Assembly: GCF_014648895.1 (NCBI RefSeq)
Contig: NZ_BMRZ01000002.1
Span: 434,001 to 498,000 of the forward strand
From: Streptomyces tanashiensis
GTDB lineage: Bacteria; Actinomycetota; Actinomycetes; Streptomycetales; Streptomycetaceae
Direction: 5' to 3'
Length of the DNA: 64,000 bases
In this document: positions 1 through 8,142 of the stretch, in pieces
Layout: every line of letters begins with the position of its first letter
Numbering within the stretch: position 1 is the stretch's first letter
The notes under the pieces: generated by a model
Databases searched by the model: none
The model's input: only the letters and a program-made list of their open reading frames with translations
Told to the model about the DNA's origin: nothing
Position numbers and translations under genes: made by a program

Positions 1-102
1 GTCGTCGCCACTCAGGTACGGGCCGCCGTGCACGCCCTGTTCACCGCCGCCCCGGGCCTCCGGGCGGCCGGCGAGTCACCCGAGCCGCCGGCGGCCGGGT
101 AG
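1..102 (+). CDS. 3' end of an unidentified gene (partial)
   Basis: The window opens inside an open frame that runs from base 1 to a TAG at 100-102 and encodes the last 33 residues of a protein. The tail contains TQVRAAVHALFTAAPGLRAAG followed by a Pro/Ala-rich end, and third positions are strongly G/C, which fits a real actinomycete coding end. The helix ending in PGLR loosely recalls the C-terminal helices of cytochromes P450, but 33 residues are too few to assign a family. The start and most of the gene lie upstream of the window. Confidence 0.4.
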   Translation, partial: VVATQVRAAVHALFTAAPGLRAAGESPEPPAAG

Positions 103-389
103 CCCTTCGCCCCCGGGGACGGACGAGGCCGCGCCGGGCCATGGGTCCTCCCCGGCGACGACCCCGGCACTCCGCATCGCCCCGCCGAGCGATCGCGAGG
201 ACGGAGCGGCCTGGTGGTCCGCCAGCGAAAACCCGCTTGCCAGGGCGCGACGGCCGTGGTTCCAATGACCGTCATGATCACCCGGGCGCACCCGCTGCGG
301 CGAGACGCGGAGCATGCGAACCGCCCTCCTCGGCCGGCGTGTGATCCGGGCGGACCGCGACCGCATCGCCTCAGGGAGACACCACCCCG
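103..389. other. Intergenic region, nothing recognised
   Basis: About 290 bases between the partial gene and the next start codon. Open frames on both strands are GC-driven and lack a ribosome binding site and plausible protein composition. I see no convincing hairpin terminator or promoter. The last bases before the next ATG carry a modest AGGGAG ribosome binding site (about 373-378). Confidence 0.4.
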
Positions 390-1502
390 ATGAACACGCC
401 ACCATCGCCCTCCGGATCCCGCCACAGTGACACGTCGCCCGTCCGCCTGGGCGCTCTCGTCCCCCTGACGCGGCCCGGCTGGGTCGAGGCGGGCCGACAC
501 CTGCTCGCGGGCCTCGAACTGGCCGCGGGCGAGGTCAACGACGCGGGCGGGATCGACGGCCGCCCCCTGGAACTGCTGGTCCGGGACACCGCGGCCGATC
601 CCGAACGGGCCGCGGCGGCCGTGGAAGAACTCGCCGGCCTGGGCGTGGCCGCCGTGGTCGGCGAGTACCACAGCGTCGTCGCCCGCGCCGCCGCCGCCCG
701 GGCCGACGCCCTCGGCGTGCCCTTCCTCTGCTCGTCCGCGGTGCTCGACGCGCTCGCCGAGGAGCGGACGGACCGGGTCGCTCGTCTGGCCCCGGCCCAG
801 TCCCACGGCTGGCGGATCTACGCGGACTTCCTCCTCGCCGCCGGGCGGGACCGGATCGCCGTGGTCACCCAGCCGAGCGTCTACTGGGCGACCGGCACGC
901 GGCTCCTGCGGGAGCACCTCGCGCCCCGAGGCGGCACCGTCCTCGAACTCGACGCGAACGCGCTCACGCCCGAGGCCCTGTGCGACGCGCTCGTCGACCA
1001 CGGCGCCTCGGCGCTGCTCCTGCTCGTCGGCAGCCCGGAGCCGGCCGTGCCCTTCGTCAGGGCCGTACGGGACGACCGTCGGCTCGCGGACTTGCTGATC
1101 GGCGCTCCGGCCGGGCAGCCGGAGTTCGCCGGGTGGGCCGCTTCGCTGGGCGAGGACGGCGCGGGAATCCCGTTCCTGCGCTACCTGCCCGAGCGCCTCG
1201 GTCCGCTCGGCGACCGGGTAGCGAAGGAGCTTCGTGAGCGGCTGGGCGAAGCACCTTCCTTCGTCGCGTTCGAGGGCTGGGACAGCGTCACCGTCCTCGC
1301 CGCGGCGCTGCGTTCCCACGGCACGGACCGGGCGGCCGTCGCCGCGTCCTGGTCACGGATCGCGGTCGAGGGCACGCGCGGGCCGATCCGGTTCTCCCGC
1401 GCGCCGGGCATCGGGGTGTGGCAATGGACGTGGGCGCCGATCCAGGTCGTCGACCGGGACCCGTCGGAACATGGCCGCTTCAGGGTCCTCCACGCGGGCT
1501 GA
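390..1502 (+). CDS. Periplasmic-binding-fold protein (Leu/Ile/Val-binding family), no signal peptide
   Basis: This 370-residue protein has the type I periplasmic-binding fold of ABC branched-chain amino acid receptors. The opening VRLGALVPLTRPGWVEAGRH is followed by EVNDAGGIDGRPLELLVRD, the family signature of the first lobe, and FEGWDSVTVLAAALR near residue 310 belongs to the C-terminal part. It lacks a signal peptide or lipobox: the N-terminus is a short polar Ser/Pro stretch. No permease or ATPase gene adjoins it. It may therefore be a cytoplasmic ligand sensor, or an extracytoplasmic receptor whose start was misplaced. The ATG follows an AGGGAG site. The fold is clear; the ligand is unknown. 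Confidence 0.75.
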   Translation: MNTPPSPSGSRHSDTSPVRLGALVPLTRPGWVEAGRHLLAGLELAAGEVNDAGGIDGRPLELLVRDTAADPERAAAAVEELAGLGVAAVVGEYHSVVARAAAARADALGVPFLCSSAVLDALAEERTDRVARLAPAQSHGWRIYADFLLAAGRDRIAVVTQPSVYWATGTRLLREHLAPRGGTVLELDANALTPEALCDALVDHGASALLLLVGSPEPAVPFVRAVRDDRRLADLLIGAPAGQPEFAGWAASLGEDGAGIPFLRYLPERLGPLGDRVAKELRERLGEAPSFVAFEGWDSVTVLAAALRSHGTDRAAVAASWSRIAVEGTRGPIRFSRAPGIGVWQWTWAPIQVVDRDPSEHGRFRVLHAG

Positions 1503-1697
1503 GAGTGCGGGCCGTTCGGGCCCGGCCGACGGCCGGGCCCGAGAGCGCGTAGGCGTCGTTCACTACGCGACCGTTCCGGCGCCGGCGAGCGCGTCGTCGG
1601 AACCACTCGCCCCGGTGGTGTCGAAATCCGGTGGACCCGCAGGTGTGGGGCGAGGCACGATCCCTCGGGAACGGGGCGAGGGGGAGCTTGTCTGGAC

Positions 1698-2718
1698 GTG
1701 TTCGTGTGTGCCGGGTGCGGCACCGAATTGACGGCGCCCCTGTACCGGGTCGCCCTCCCCGTCCACGCCCACCACGGAAGGTGGGAGGAACTCCACCCTC
1801 CGCTCATGGCGCCCACGACCTACGCCCGTCGACCCCCTGCCCGCCGGACCGCCCTGGCGGTCGTGGGAGGAGGTCGGAGAAGAGGCGGCCGCCCTTCAGG
1901 GCGTCCACGCGCCGGTGCACTCCGTCCCCTACGGCGCGCGGAACAGGATCGTCGTCGCCCCCGGCGACTCCCGGTCCATGACCCTGATCCCCGACAAGTG
2001 CGAGGGATACTGCCGTGGTGTGGACGGCCGGAACGGCCCCAACCTGGCCTGCGAGGGGTGCGGGCAGGCCGTGGCGACCCGCGTGGACGACTGCGGGCAG
2101 TGGCAGGCCGTGCGGCTGGAGCCCGATGCCGTCGGACGCCGCCTTTCGGCGCTCCCCGCCGGTCCGACACCCGGCTGGGACGACCTGGAGCGTGCCGAGC
2201 ACCGCGTCCCGCCCGTCGAACCCGACGGTTCGTGGAGTCGCAGATGGGAGGCGGCGGTCGGGGTCGCGCCGGCCCACCTCGTGGTGGCCACCGAGGGCCG
2301 CCCGGTGGCCCTCCCGTCCGGGCCCGTCGCCGAGTTGCTCGGCCACGCCGTCGGCCGGTACCTGCCGGCAGCCGGGCCCGGTGCCCGGTCCCTGGCGTTG
2401 GCCGGTCCCGGGATCCGCGCGCCGCGGCCGCGACCCGATGTCCTGCTCGTCCCCCGCCACCCCCTGACCGGCGCCTCCTGGCGCCCGCCAGGTGACGAGG
2501 GCGCCGTGGTGCCGATGGACAGCGGGGTCTGGGCGTACCTCGTCCACCCGGGCGAGACCTCGCCGATGCCCGCGACCGGGGTGCGCGACGACTACGCGCT
2601 GCCGCCGCGCCCCTGGTACCCGCTGACGCCGCATCACCGCGCCTTCGCGCACACACTCGCCCGGCTCCCCGCCGTACGCCTCCCCGGGCTCCGCGGTTTT
2701 CGCGACGCGTGCCGGTAG
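1698..2718 (+). pseudogene. Frameshifted hypothetical gene with N-terminal CxxC zinc-type motif
   Basis: The reading begins at GTG 1698, behind a GAGGGGGAG site, with MFVCAGCGTELTAPLYRV and continues in frame to TYA at 1821-1826. One extra C in the CCC run at 1825-1827 then breaks the frame. Skipping one base continues coding without interruption as VDPLPAGPPWRSWEEVGEE and on to a TAG at 2716-2718. Both halves have strong coding composition and join sensibly, giving about 339 residues. Cysteine pairs (CAGC, CEGYC, CEGCG) suggest a zinc-binding protein. Its function is unknown. Either the gene is inactive in this strain or the base call is wrong. Confidence 0.7.
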
Positions 2719-2746
2719 ACGGGTGACACCCGGGCGGCGGGTGGCG

Positions 2747-3130
2747 TCAGGGGGTCGAGCCCGCTCGGTCGGAATCGCTGCGCAGGACGCAGAACTCGTT
2801 GCCCTCGGGATCGGCGAGAACCGCCCAGCCCGAGCCGTCGGGGTTCCGGTGATCGGAGACGAAGGTGGCCCCCAGGCCCACCAGCCGCTCCACCTCCTGA
2901 TCGCGGGAGGTCTCGGGACGCAGGCAGAGATGGAGCCGGTTCTTGGTCGTCTTGGCCTCGGGCACCTGGTTGAAGTAGAGCACCGGGCCCTCGGCCAGCA
3001 TGACCTGCGTCTCCCGGGCGCCCGGCCTGTCCTCCGGATGCAGCGGACGACCCGTCACACCGCTCCAGAAGCGCGCCAGCTCGTAGGCGTCCGCGCAGTC
3101 GATCGCCACGTTCTGCAGTACTGAAAACAT
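2747..3130 (-). CDS. VOC family (glyoxalase-like) protein
   Basis: A single vicinal-oxygen-chelate domain of 127 residues. It opens MFSVLQNVAIDCADAYELAR and ends WAVLADPEGNEFCVL, the usual closing strand of Glyoxalase_6-type proteins. The start ATG at 3130 has a good AGGAAGG site upstream; the longer open frame in front of it is not protein-like. Such single-domain proteins act as dimers in metal-dependent lyase, isomerase or resistance reactions, but no metal set or neighbour here tells which. It lies divergent from the IMP dehydrogenase gene and just downstream, tail to tail, of the frameshifted gene. Confidence 0.8.
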   Translation of the reverse strand: MFSVLQNVAIDCADAYELARFWSGVTGRPLHPEDRPGARETQVMLAEGPVLYFNQVPEAKTTKNRLHLCLRPETSRDQEVERLVGLGATFVSDHRNPDGSGWAVLADPEGNEFCVLRSDSDRAGSTP

Positions 3131-3659
3131 GCGGGCGAGCCTTCCTGATTTCCGTGCGTGTCGCCACCGGGTTGTTCTTGTTGATCGTGCGGGGCCCCTG
3201 CGTGAGGATCGGCCCATGAGCCGGCGCGTGTTCCGTGCGGGTCTCGCCCTGATGGAGCTCCACACATCGGAGATCCCAGGCGCCGAAGGCGAGGGAGAGG
3301 ACGCCGTACGCACGACTCGGTACACGAACGGTCCTGAAGTGAGCTGAATCACGCACGACTTCGCCCATTCCGCTCTCAACTGGGCATACACAAAACAGTG
3401 CACGCGCGCAGTGCGCTAAGATCACGTATGGCGTCATGGAAGTCAACGCCTGTGCGACACGGTCGGGATGGAATCTGTCCGGCATTCGCCGTCGATTCGC
3501 CGCGCGTGTGTGCACTGCCCCGCCGGGCGCGCCCGCTCTCGCTTTCGCGAGAGTGCCTTCTTCCACCCGCGCGCTCCCGGCCGGCATCGATCCGCACTGC
3601 CCGTACGAGCCTCGCCGTTCTGTCGTTGATCGGTGTGCAGGCTCCTTGCTGGAGACGAT
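3131..3659 (+). promoter_or_regulatory. Long intergenic/leader region upstream of IMP dehydrogenase
   Basis: About 530 bases separate the divergent VOC and IMP dehydrogenase starts. I find no convincing gene inside. A TAAGAT at 3417-3422 could be a -10 element, which would leave a 5' leader of about 230 bases. The leader holds a stem-loop at 3536-3553 (CTCTCGC, loop TTTC, GCGAGAG). No known riboswitch was recognised. Promoter and leader assignments are inference from motif and spacing only. Confidence 0.3.
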
Positions 3660-5153
3660 GTGAAAATCCTTCCCGAGATCTCTCGTACGCTGAGTGAGTA
3701 CCTCCTCATTCCCGGCCTGACCACAGAAGACTGCACACCGGAGAATGTGGATCTCGGGGCGCCGCTGGTGCGTCACCGGGTCGGCGAGGAGCCGGGAATC
3801 CGGATCGCCACCCCGATGGTGAGCGCCATCATGCAGGCCGTGTCGTCGCCGACGCTGGCGGTGGCACTGGCGCAGGTCGGCGGGGTGTCCTTCATCCATC
3901 AGAACCAGCGGATCGAGGACCAGGCCGCGGACGTCCGGGCGGTGAAGCGGCACAAGGCCGGCTTCCGGAGCGGCGAGGTCACCGTGGCCCCGACGACGCC
4001 CCTCGGCGAGGTCTCCCGGCGGCTGGCCGACACCGAGCAGGGCGTGGCCGTGGTCACGCAGAGCGGGGAAGCGGACGGCGAGTTCCTCGGGATCATCAGC
4101 CTCGACGACTTCCATCTGGAGCGTCACGGGGCCTTCGAGACCGCCGGCAACAGGATGCGGGGCCGCGACGGCCTCGTCACCGCGCCGGCCACGGTCTCCC
4201 TGTCCGAGGCGAACGAGCTGATCTGGCAGCATCATCTGGATGTTCTTCCCGTGCTGGAGGACGGCCGGCTCGCCTCCTTGGTCCTCAAGCGGGATTACCA
4301 GGCCCACAAGACGTACCACCGGGCGTCGGTGGACGGTGAGAAGCGTCTGCGTGTCGGCGCCGGCATCAATTCCCGGGATTTCAAGGACCGCATTCCCGCT
4401 CTGGTGGAAGCCGGTGCGGACGTGCTGTGTCTGGACTCCTCCGACGGCTATTCCGTCTACCAGGCGAGGACCGTCGAATTCGCGCGGGAGGAGTACGGGG
4501 ACGACGTCCATGTCGGTGCGGGGAACGTCGTCGACGGGCGGGCCTTCCGTTATCTGGCGGACGCCGGCGCGGCCTTCGTGAAGGTCGGGATCGGCGGCGG
4601 GGCCATCTGCACCACCCGGGCGCAGAAGGGCATCGGCCGGGGACAGGCCTCCGCGCTGCTCGACGTGGTCGAGGCGCGCGACGCGTACGCCCAGGAGACC
4701 GGGGTGTACGTGCCGCTGTGCTGCGACGGCGGCCTGCTCAACGACTCGCACATGGCGATGGCGCTGGCCATGGGGGCGGACTTCATCATGCTCGGCCGCT
4801 ACTTCGCCCGCCTCGACGAGAGCCCGTCGCGGAAGCTGCAGATCGGCGGCCAGTGGTACAAGGAGTACTGGGGTGAGGGCTCGCGGCGCGCGCAGAACGA
4901 GGCCCGGTACGGTCAGCGCGGCCAGATGGTCTTCGAAGAGGGCGTCGACGGCTACGTGCCGTACGCGGGGAGCCTGTACGACAACGTGGAGCGGACCCGG
5001 GCGAAGCTCACCTCGACGATGATCAGCTGTGGCTCCACGAACCTGCGGGACTTCCACCGCGATGCCGTGCTCGTACCGGTGTCCGCGGAGTCCTTCAAGC
5101 AGACCGGCGCCGAGGTACAGCTGCGCCGGCCGACCGTCGACTCCGGCGAGTGA
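3660..5153 (+). CDS. guaB: IMP dehydrogenase, Tritrichomonas-type
   Basis: A 497-residue IMP dehydrogenase (IMP to XMP with NAD+, first committed step of GMP synthesis). An (alpha/beta)8 barrel is interrupted by two CBS domains (about residues 95-215). The catalytic loop [11 protein letters not shown] places the nucleophile at Cys317, and the mobile flap carries Arg416-Tyr417. The sequence resembles the parasite Tritrichomonas foetus enzyme rather than ordinary bacterial Gua[14 protein letters not shown] near the N-terminus, [25 protein letters not shown] and [16 protein letters not shown] 3660 was chosen because it has a GGAG site at suitable spacing and matches the family N-terminus. A strong terminator follows. 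It may be a second IMPDH besides a standard GuaB elsewhere. Confidence 0.93.
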   Translation: MKILPEISRTLSEYLLIPGLTTEDCTPENVDLGAPLVRHRVGEEPGIRIATPMVSAIMQAVSSPTLAVALAQVGGVSFIHQNQRIEDQAADVRAVKRHKAGFRSGEVTVAPTTPLGEVSRRLADTEQGVAVVTQSGEADGEFLGIISLDDFHLERHGAFETAGNRMRGRDGLVTAPATVSLSEANELIWQHHLDVLPVLEDGRLASLVLKRDYQAHKTYHRASVDGEKRLRVGAGINSRDFKDRIPALVEAGADVLCLDSSDGYSVYQARTVEFAREEYGDDVHVGAGNVVDGRAFRYLADAGAAFVKVGIGGGAICTTRAQKGIGRGQASALLDVVEARDAYAQETGVYVPLCCDGGLLNDSHMAMALAMGADFIMLGRYFARLDESPSRKLQIGGQWYKEYWGEGSRRAQNEARYGQRGQMVFEEGVDGYVPYAGSLYDNVERTRAKLTSTMISCGSTNLRDFHRDAVLVPVSAESFKQTGAEVQLRRPTVDSGE

Positions 5154-5186
5154 ACTGACCGGACCGGACGAGACCGGCCCGCTACG

Positions 5187-5230
5187 GCCCCGCGCCGGCC
5201 GACCCTGATGAGGGTCGGCCGGTGCGGGGC
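5187..5230 (+). terminator. Strong hairpin terminator after IMP dehydrogenase
   Basis: Two 20-base arms (5187-5206 and 5211-5230) with a GATG loop pair with only one mismatch; the core is GCCGGCCGACCCT facing AGGGTCGGCCGG. It lies 34 bases after the stop codon. There is no long T run, as is usual for actinomycete terminators. Confidence 0.75.
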
Positions 5231-5269
5231 CGCTCGCCGTCGGGAGGCCTCCGGGGCTTCAGGGCCGCG

Positions 5270-5371
5270 GCCGTTCATCGGCCGGACAGCATAAGGGGTG
5301 TCCGGTCCGGAGCCGTTCATCGGCCGGAAAGCATAAGGGGTGTCCGGTCCGGAGCCGTTCATCGGCCGGAA
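5270..5371. repeat. 42-bp tandem repeat, about 2.4 copies, each with an inner inverted repeat
   Basis: Copies start at 5270, 5312 and 5354. The first two differ by a single base; the third is cut after about 18 bases. Each full unit begins GCCGTTCATCGGCCGG and holds CCGGACA (CCGGAAA in copy 2), a 10-base spacer and TGTCCGG, an inverted repeat. It sits between the IMPDH terminator and the next gene, about 70 bases before its start, so it may act as a repeated operator or a structured leader. Confidence 0.8.
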
Positions 5372-5441
5372 GGCTGCGGGGCGTGAGGTGATCGGCAGGA
5401 CGCCGAAAACTCCTGACGCACCACGGCATCCGTCCTGCAGC

Positions 5442-5939
5442 ATGGTCGCCATGAGTTCCTTCTTCGACGCGCCCGAGCCCCGTCGGGTCCTGCCCGGCGA
5501 CTACCCGCTCTGGGACGAGGCCCTCGCCCTCGTCAACCGGGATCTCGCGGTGACCTTGCCGGAGCAGCGCCCTCTGCGCCTGCTGGGACTTCCCGCGTAC
5601 GACGGGGGCGAGGGCGAGAACGTCTACGTGGCCCTCGCCGACGGCGAGTGGCACGGCAACTTCCTGGAGCCCGCCCCCGCCGACAACCTGGCCGTCGCGC
5701 TGTCCGCCGTCACCGAAGCCGCCCAGGACACTGTCACCGAGCTCCTCTGGCAGGCATGGCCGCTGTGCGAGGAGCACCGCCTCGGCATGCATCCGCGCGA
5801 GGAGGACGGCCGGCTCTCCTGGTGGTGTGCGGGTGCGGCCGCCCGGCGCGAAGCGGCTCACATCCGTGCGGCCGTGGGCGGTCTCGACGCCCTCGTCCGC
5901 CCGCACCGGCCGAACCGCAGGCGCCGGAGCCGAGGCTGA
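5442..5939 (+). CDS. Hypothetical protein
   Basis: A 165-residue acidic protein of unknown function. It begins MVAMSSFFDAPEPRRVLPGD and has no signal peptide or membrane segment. It contains WQAWPLCEEHRLGMHPR and WWCAGAAARREAAH, a Cys/His/Trp-rich region that could bind metal, and ends in a basic RRRRSRG tail. The start could be ATG 5442 or ATG 5451; neither has a good ribosome binding site, and the tandem repeat lies just upstream. Codon use matches the neighbours. I do not recognise the family. Confidence 0.65.
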   Translation: MVAMSSFFDAPEPRRVLPGDYPLWDEALALVNRDLAVTLPEQRPLRLLGLPAYDGGEGENVYVALADGEWHGNFLEPAPADNLAVALSAVTEAAQDTVTELLWQAWPLCEEHRLGMHPREEDGRLSWWCAGAAARREAAHIRAAVGGLDALVRPHRPNRRRRSRG

Positions 5940-5970
5940 GCAACGGTCCGCCGAGGCCCCCTCGGTACCG

Positions 5971-6717
5971 TCAGCCGGCCAGGGTGGCGTTCAGCCAGTC
6001 CCGGTAGTGGGTGGGGGCCAGGCGGGCGCCGGGGCCGCCGACGAGGACGTCGCCGCGGACGGTGGCGAACATGCCCGCCCGGTCGTCGGTGACGACGCGG
6101 CGGCCGTCGTCGTGGGCGGCCAGGGTGATCCGGCCGATCTCGTCCAGCGCGAGGAGATCCGGTCCGGCGACGTCGAGCGTGCCGCCGAGGGGCGTCGCGA
6201 CGGCGACGTCGGCGAGGGCCTGGACCACGTCCGCGGACGCGATCGGCCGCAGGGGGGTGGCGGGCAGACGGACGACGCCGTCGACGGCGGTCCAGGACAT
6301 CACCGCGTCCATGAACTCGAAGAACTGGGTGGCGCGGACGATCGAGTACGGCGTGGGCCCCTGGCGCAGCAGGTCTTCCTGGAGCACCTTGGCCCGGTAG
6401 TAGTCCAGCTCGGGGACCTGGTCCACGCCGACGATGGAGAGGGCGACCTGGTGGCGTACGCCGGCTCGCTCCCCCGCGCGCAGCAGGTTGTTCCCGCTCG
6501 TGCGGAAGAAGTCGAGGGACTGCTCGTCGAAGGTCGGGGAGTTGGTCACGTTGACGACCGTGTCGGCGCCGGCGAGCGCCTCGTCCAGGCCGGCGCCGGT
6601 GAGCAGGTCGACCCCTGAGGACAGCGACGCGGGGACCACGTCGTGGCCGGCGTTCCGAAGAGTGGCGACGAGCTGGGAGCCGATGAGGCCGGTGCCGCCG
6701 ATGACGGTGATCTTCAT
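5971..6717 (-). CDS. NmrA-like NAD(P)-binding oxidoreductase
   Basis: A 248-residue atypical short-chain dehydrogenase. It opens with the Rossmann motif MKITVIGGTGLIGSQLV (GxxGxxG), followed by NVTNSPTFDE and a YYRAK segment where SDR enzymes carry Tyr-x-x-x-Lys. Proteins of this NmrA/NAD(P)H-binding group act as redox sensors or reductases; the substrate is unknown. It is divergent from an Rrf2 regulator, with two matching operators in the shared 108-base promoter region, so it is very likely controlled by that regulator. Confidence 0.85.
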   Translation of the reverse strand: MKITVIGGTGLIGSQLVATLRNAGHDVVPASLSSGVDLLTGAGLDEALAGADTVVNVTNSPTFDEQSLDFFRTSGNNLLRAGERAGVRHQVALSIVGVDQVPELDYYRAKVLQEDLLRQGPTPYSIVRATQFFEFMDAVMSWTAVDGVVRLPATPLRPIASADVVQALADVAVATPLGGTLDVAGPDLLALDEIGRITLAAHDDGRRVVTDDRAGMFATVRGDVLVGGPGARLAPTHYRDWLNATLAG

Positions 6718-6759
6718 GGTGTGCCTTCCTTCGTGGGCCGGTCGGCCCCCGGGACGCAA

Positions 6760-6809
6760 ACTCGGATACCCGATGTCCGAGATAATACTCGGATACTCTA
6801 TATCCGAGT
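6760..6809. promoter_or_regulatory. Two operator copies between NmrA-like gene and Rrf2 regulator
   Basis: The site at 6787-6809 is a perfect inverted repeat: ACTCGGATA, spacer CTCTA, TATCCGAGT. A second, imperfect copy lies at 6760-6782 (ACTCGGATA, spacer CCCGA, TGTCCGAGA). Their starts are 27 bases apart. Rrf2 regulators bind such ATA-flanked dyads. The position between divergent starts supports joint control of both genes. Confidence 0.75.
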
Positions 6810-6825
6810 CAAATGGGGAGGCGGC

Positions 6826-7356
6826 ATGAAACTGTCCGGTGGCGTGGAGTGGGCGCTGCACTGCTGTGTGGTCCTGACGGCCGCGAGCCGACCGGTGCCC
6901 GCGGCCCGCCTCGCGCAGCTGCACGACGTGTCGCCGAGCTACCTGGCGAAGCAGATGCAGGCACTGTCCAGGGCGGGTCTGGTGCGGTCCGTCCAGGGCA
7001 AGACCGGCGGATACGTGCTGACCAGGGAGGCCGCCGAGATCACCCTGCTCGATGTGGTGCAGGCCGTCGACGGACCCGATCCGGCGTTCGTCTGCACCGA
7101 GATCCGCCGACGAGGCCCCTTGGCGACCCCGCCGGAGAAGTGCACGAAACCGTGCCCCGTCGCCCGGGCCATGGGAGCCGCCGAGGCCGCGTGGCGGGCC
7201 TCCCTCGCCGCCATGACCATCGCCGACCTCGTCACGTCCGTGGAGGGCGACAGCGGGCCGGAAGCGCTCCCGGCCGTCGGCTCCTGGCTGACCGCGGGCA
7301 CCGACGGCCCTGCGGCCACCGGCACGTCCGCGGGGACGGGCAGCCCCTCGGCGTAG
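6826..7356 (+). CDS. Rrf2 family transcriptional regulator
   Basis: A 176-residue winged-helix regulator. The N-terminal helices MKLSGGVEWALHC and the recognition part VSPSYLAKQMQALSRAGLV are typical of Rrf2 proteins, and GKTGGYVLTR is the wing. Three cysteines (Cys90, Cys106, Cys110) lie in the region that holds the iron-sulfur ligands of IscR and NsrR, but the 15- and 3-residue gaps differ from their usual 5- and 5-residue gaps, so cluster binding is uncertain. The C-terminal 30 residues are a Gly/Thr/Ala-rich tail. It is divergent from the NmrA-like gene and probably autoregulated through the two dyads upstream. The GGGGAGGCGGC before ATG 6826 supports this start. Confidence 0.88.
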   Translation: MKLSGGVEWALHCCVVLTAASRPVPAARLAQLHDVSPSYLAKQMQALSRAGLVRSVQGKTGGYVLTREAAEITLLDVVQAVDGPDPAFVCTEIRRRGPLATPPEKCTKPCPVARAMGAAEAAWRASLAAMTIADLVTSVEGDSGPEALPAVGSWLTAGTDGPAATGTSAGTGSPSA

Positions 7357-7412
7357 CGGCCGACGGCAGCACGCGACCCGGCCCGACACACGGGATGACT
7401 AGGCTGACGATC

Positions 7413-7988
7413 ATGACGCCGGCCATGCCCCCTGACGCGACCCCTCAGCCCGCCGTCCTCGACGCCGTGGAACTGACCTCCGATCCGGCCCTGCGGGACC
7501 GGTTCGCGGAGTCGGCCCACCGGATCCTGGCGGACCTGGTCGACGGGGGTGCGGCGCTGGGCTGGGTCGAACCGCCGTCGCCGGACGAGGTGGCGGACCT
7601 TCTGGCCCACGTCGTCTCCGCCGTACGGGCCGGGGACGCGGCCCTCCGCGCCGCCTACCTCGACGGTCGGCTGGTCGGTCTGGGGTACTGGCTCCGCTAC
7701 GCCCGGCCGACCCACCGGCCGCACGCCGACCTCGAGAAGATCGCGGTGGACTCCGCGGCCCAGGGGCTCGGCGTCGGCCGAGCGCTGACCGCCGCTCTGA
7801 TCGCCGACGCCCGGGAGGCGGGGATCGAGGTCCTCACCCTGGACGCCCGGGGCGACAACACCCACGCCCTGCGTCTCTACGCGTCGCTGGGCTTCACCGA
7901 GTACGGCCGCCTCCCGGACTTCGTCGCCGTCGGCGAACGCCGCTACGACAAGGTCTTCTGCATGCTGGACCTCCGCCGACAGGCCTGA
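7413..7988 (+). CDS. GNAT family N-acetyltransferase
   Basis: A 191-residue single-domain acetyltransferase. DLEKIAVDSAAQGLGVGRALT contains the acetyl-CoA pyrophosphate-binding Q/RxxGxG/A motif, and NTHALRLYASLGFTEYGR is the conserved C-terminal GNAT signature. The acceptor substrate is unknown. The start could be ATG 7395 or ATG 7413. I prefer 7413 because a TAGGCT at about 7400 would serve as a -10 element for a leaderless or near-leaderless transcript. It follows the Rrf2 gene in the same direction with a gap of 56 bases. Confidence 0.85.
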   Translation: MTPAMPPDATPQPAVLDAVELTSDPALRDRFAESAHRILADLVDGGAALGWVEPPSPDEVADLLAHVVSAVRAGDAALRAAYLDGRLVGLGYWLRYARPTHRPHADLEKIAVDSAAQGLGVGRALTAALIADAREAGIEVLTLDARGDNTHALRLYASLGFTEYGRLPDFVAVGERRYDKVFCMLDLRRQA

Positions 7989-8142
7989 CCCCGACCTCGG
8001 GCCCGCACTCATCCCACCGACGTGACCCCCTACTCGGGTACGAGGCCGGGTTTGGCTCTGTGGTGTGAGGTGGTGGACGGTGACCTCTCCCTACCCTCCG
8101 GGCGTCGGCAGCGGCCGACGTTCAGAGGAACGGGGAGAGGCC

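Noticed and set aside
12..1319. Long minus-strand open frame opposite the binding protein gene
   Set aside because: Arg/Gly/Val-rich translation without domain features; the plus strand codes a clear conserved fold with the expected third-position GC.
2634..5057. 807-codon minus-strand open frame
   Set aside because: It covers the VOC gene in part and the IMPDH gene antisense; only the VOC part, from its own ATG, is protein-like. A GC-driven artefact.
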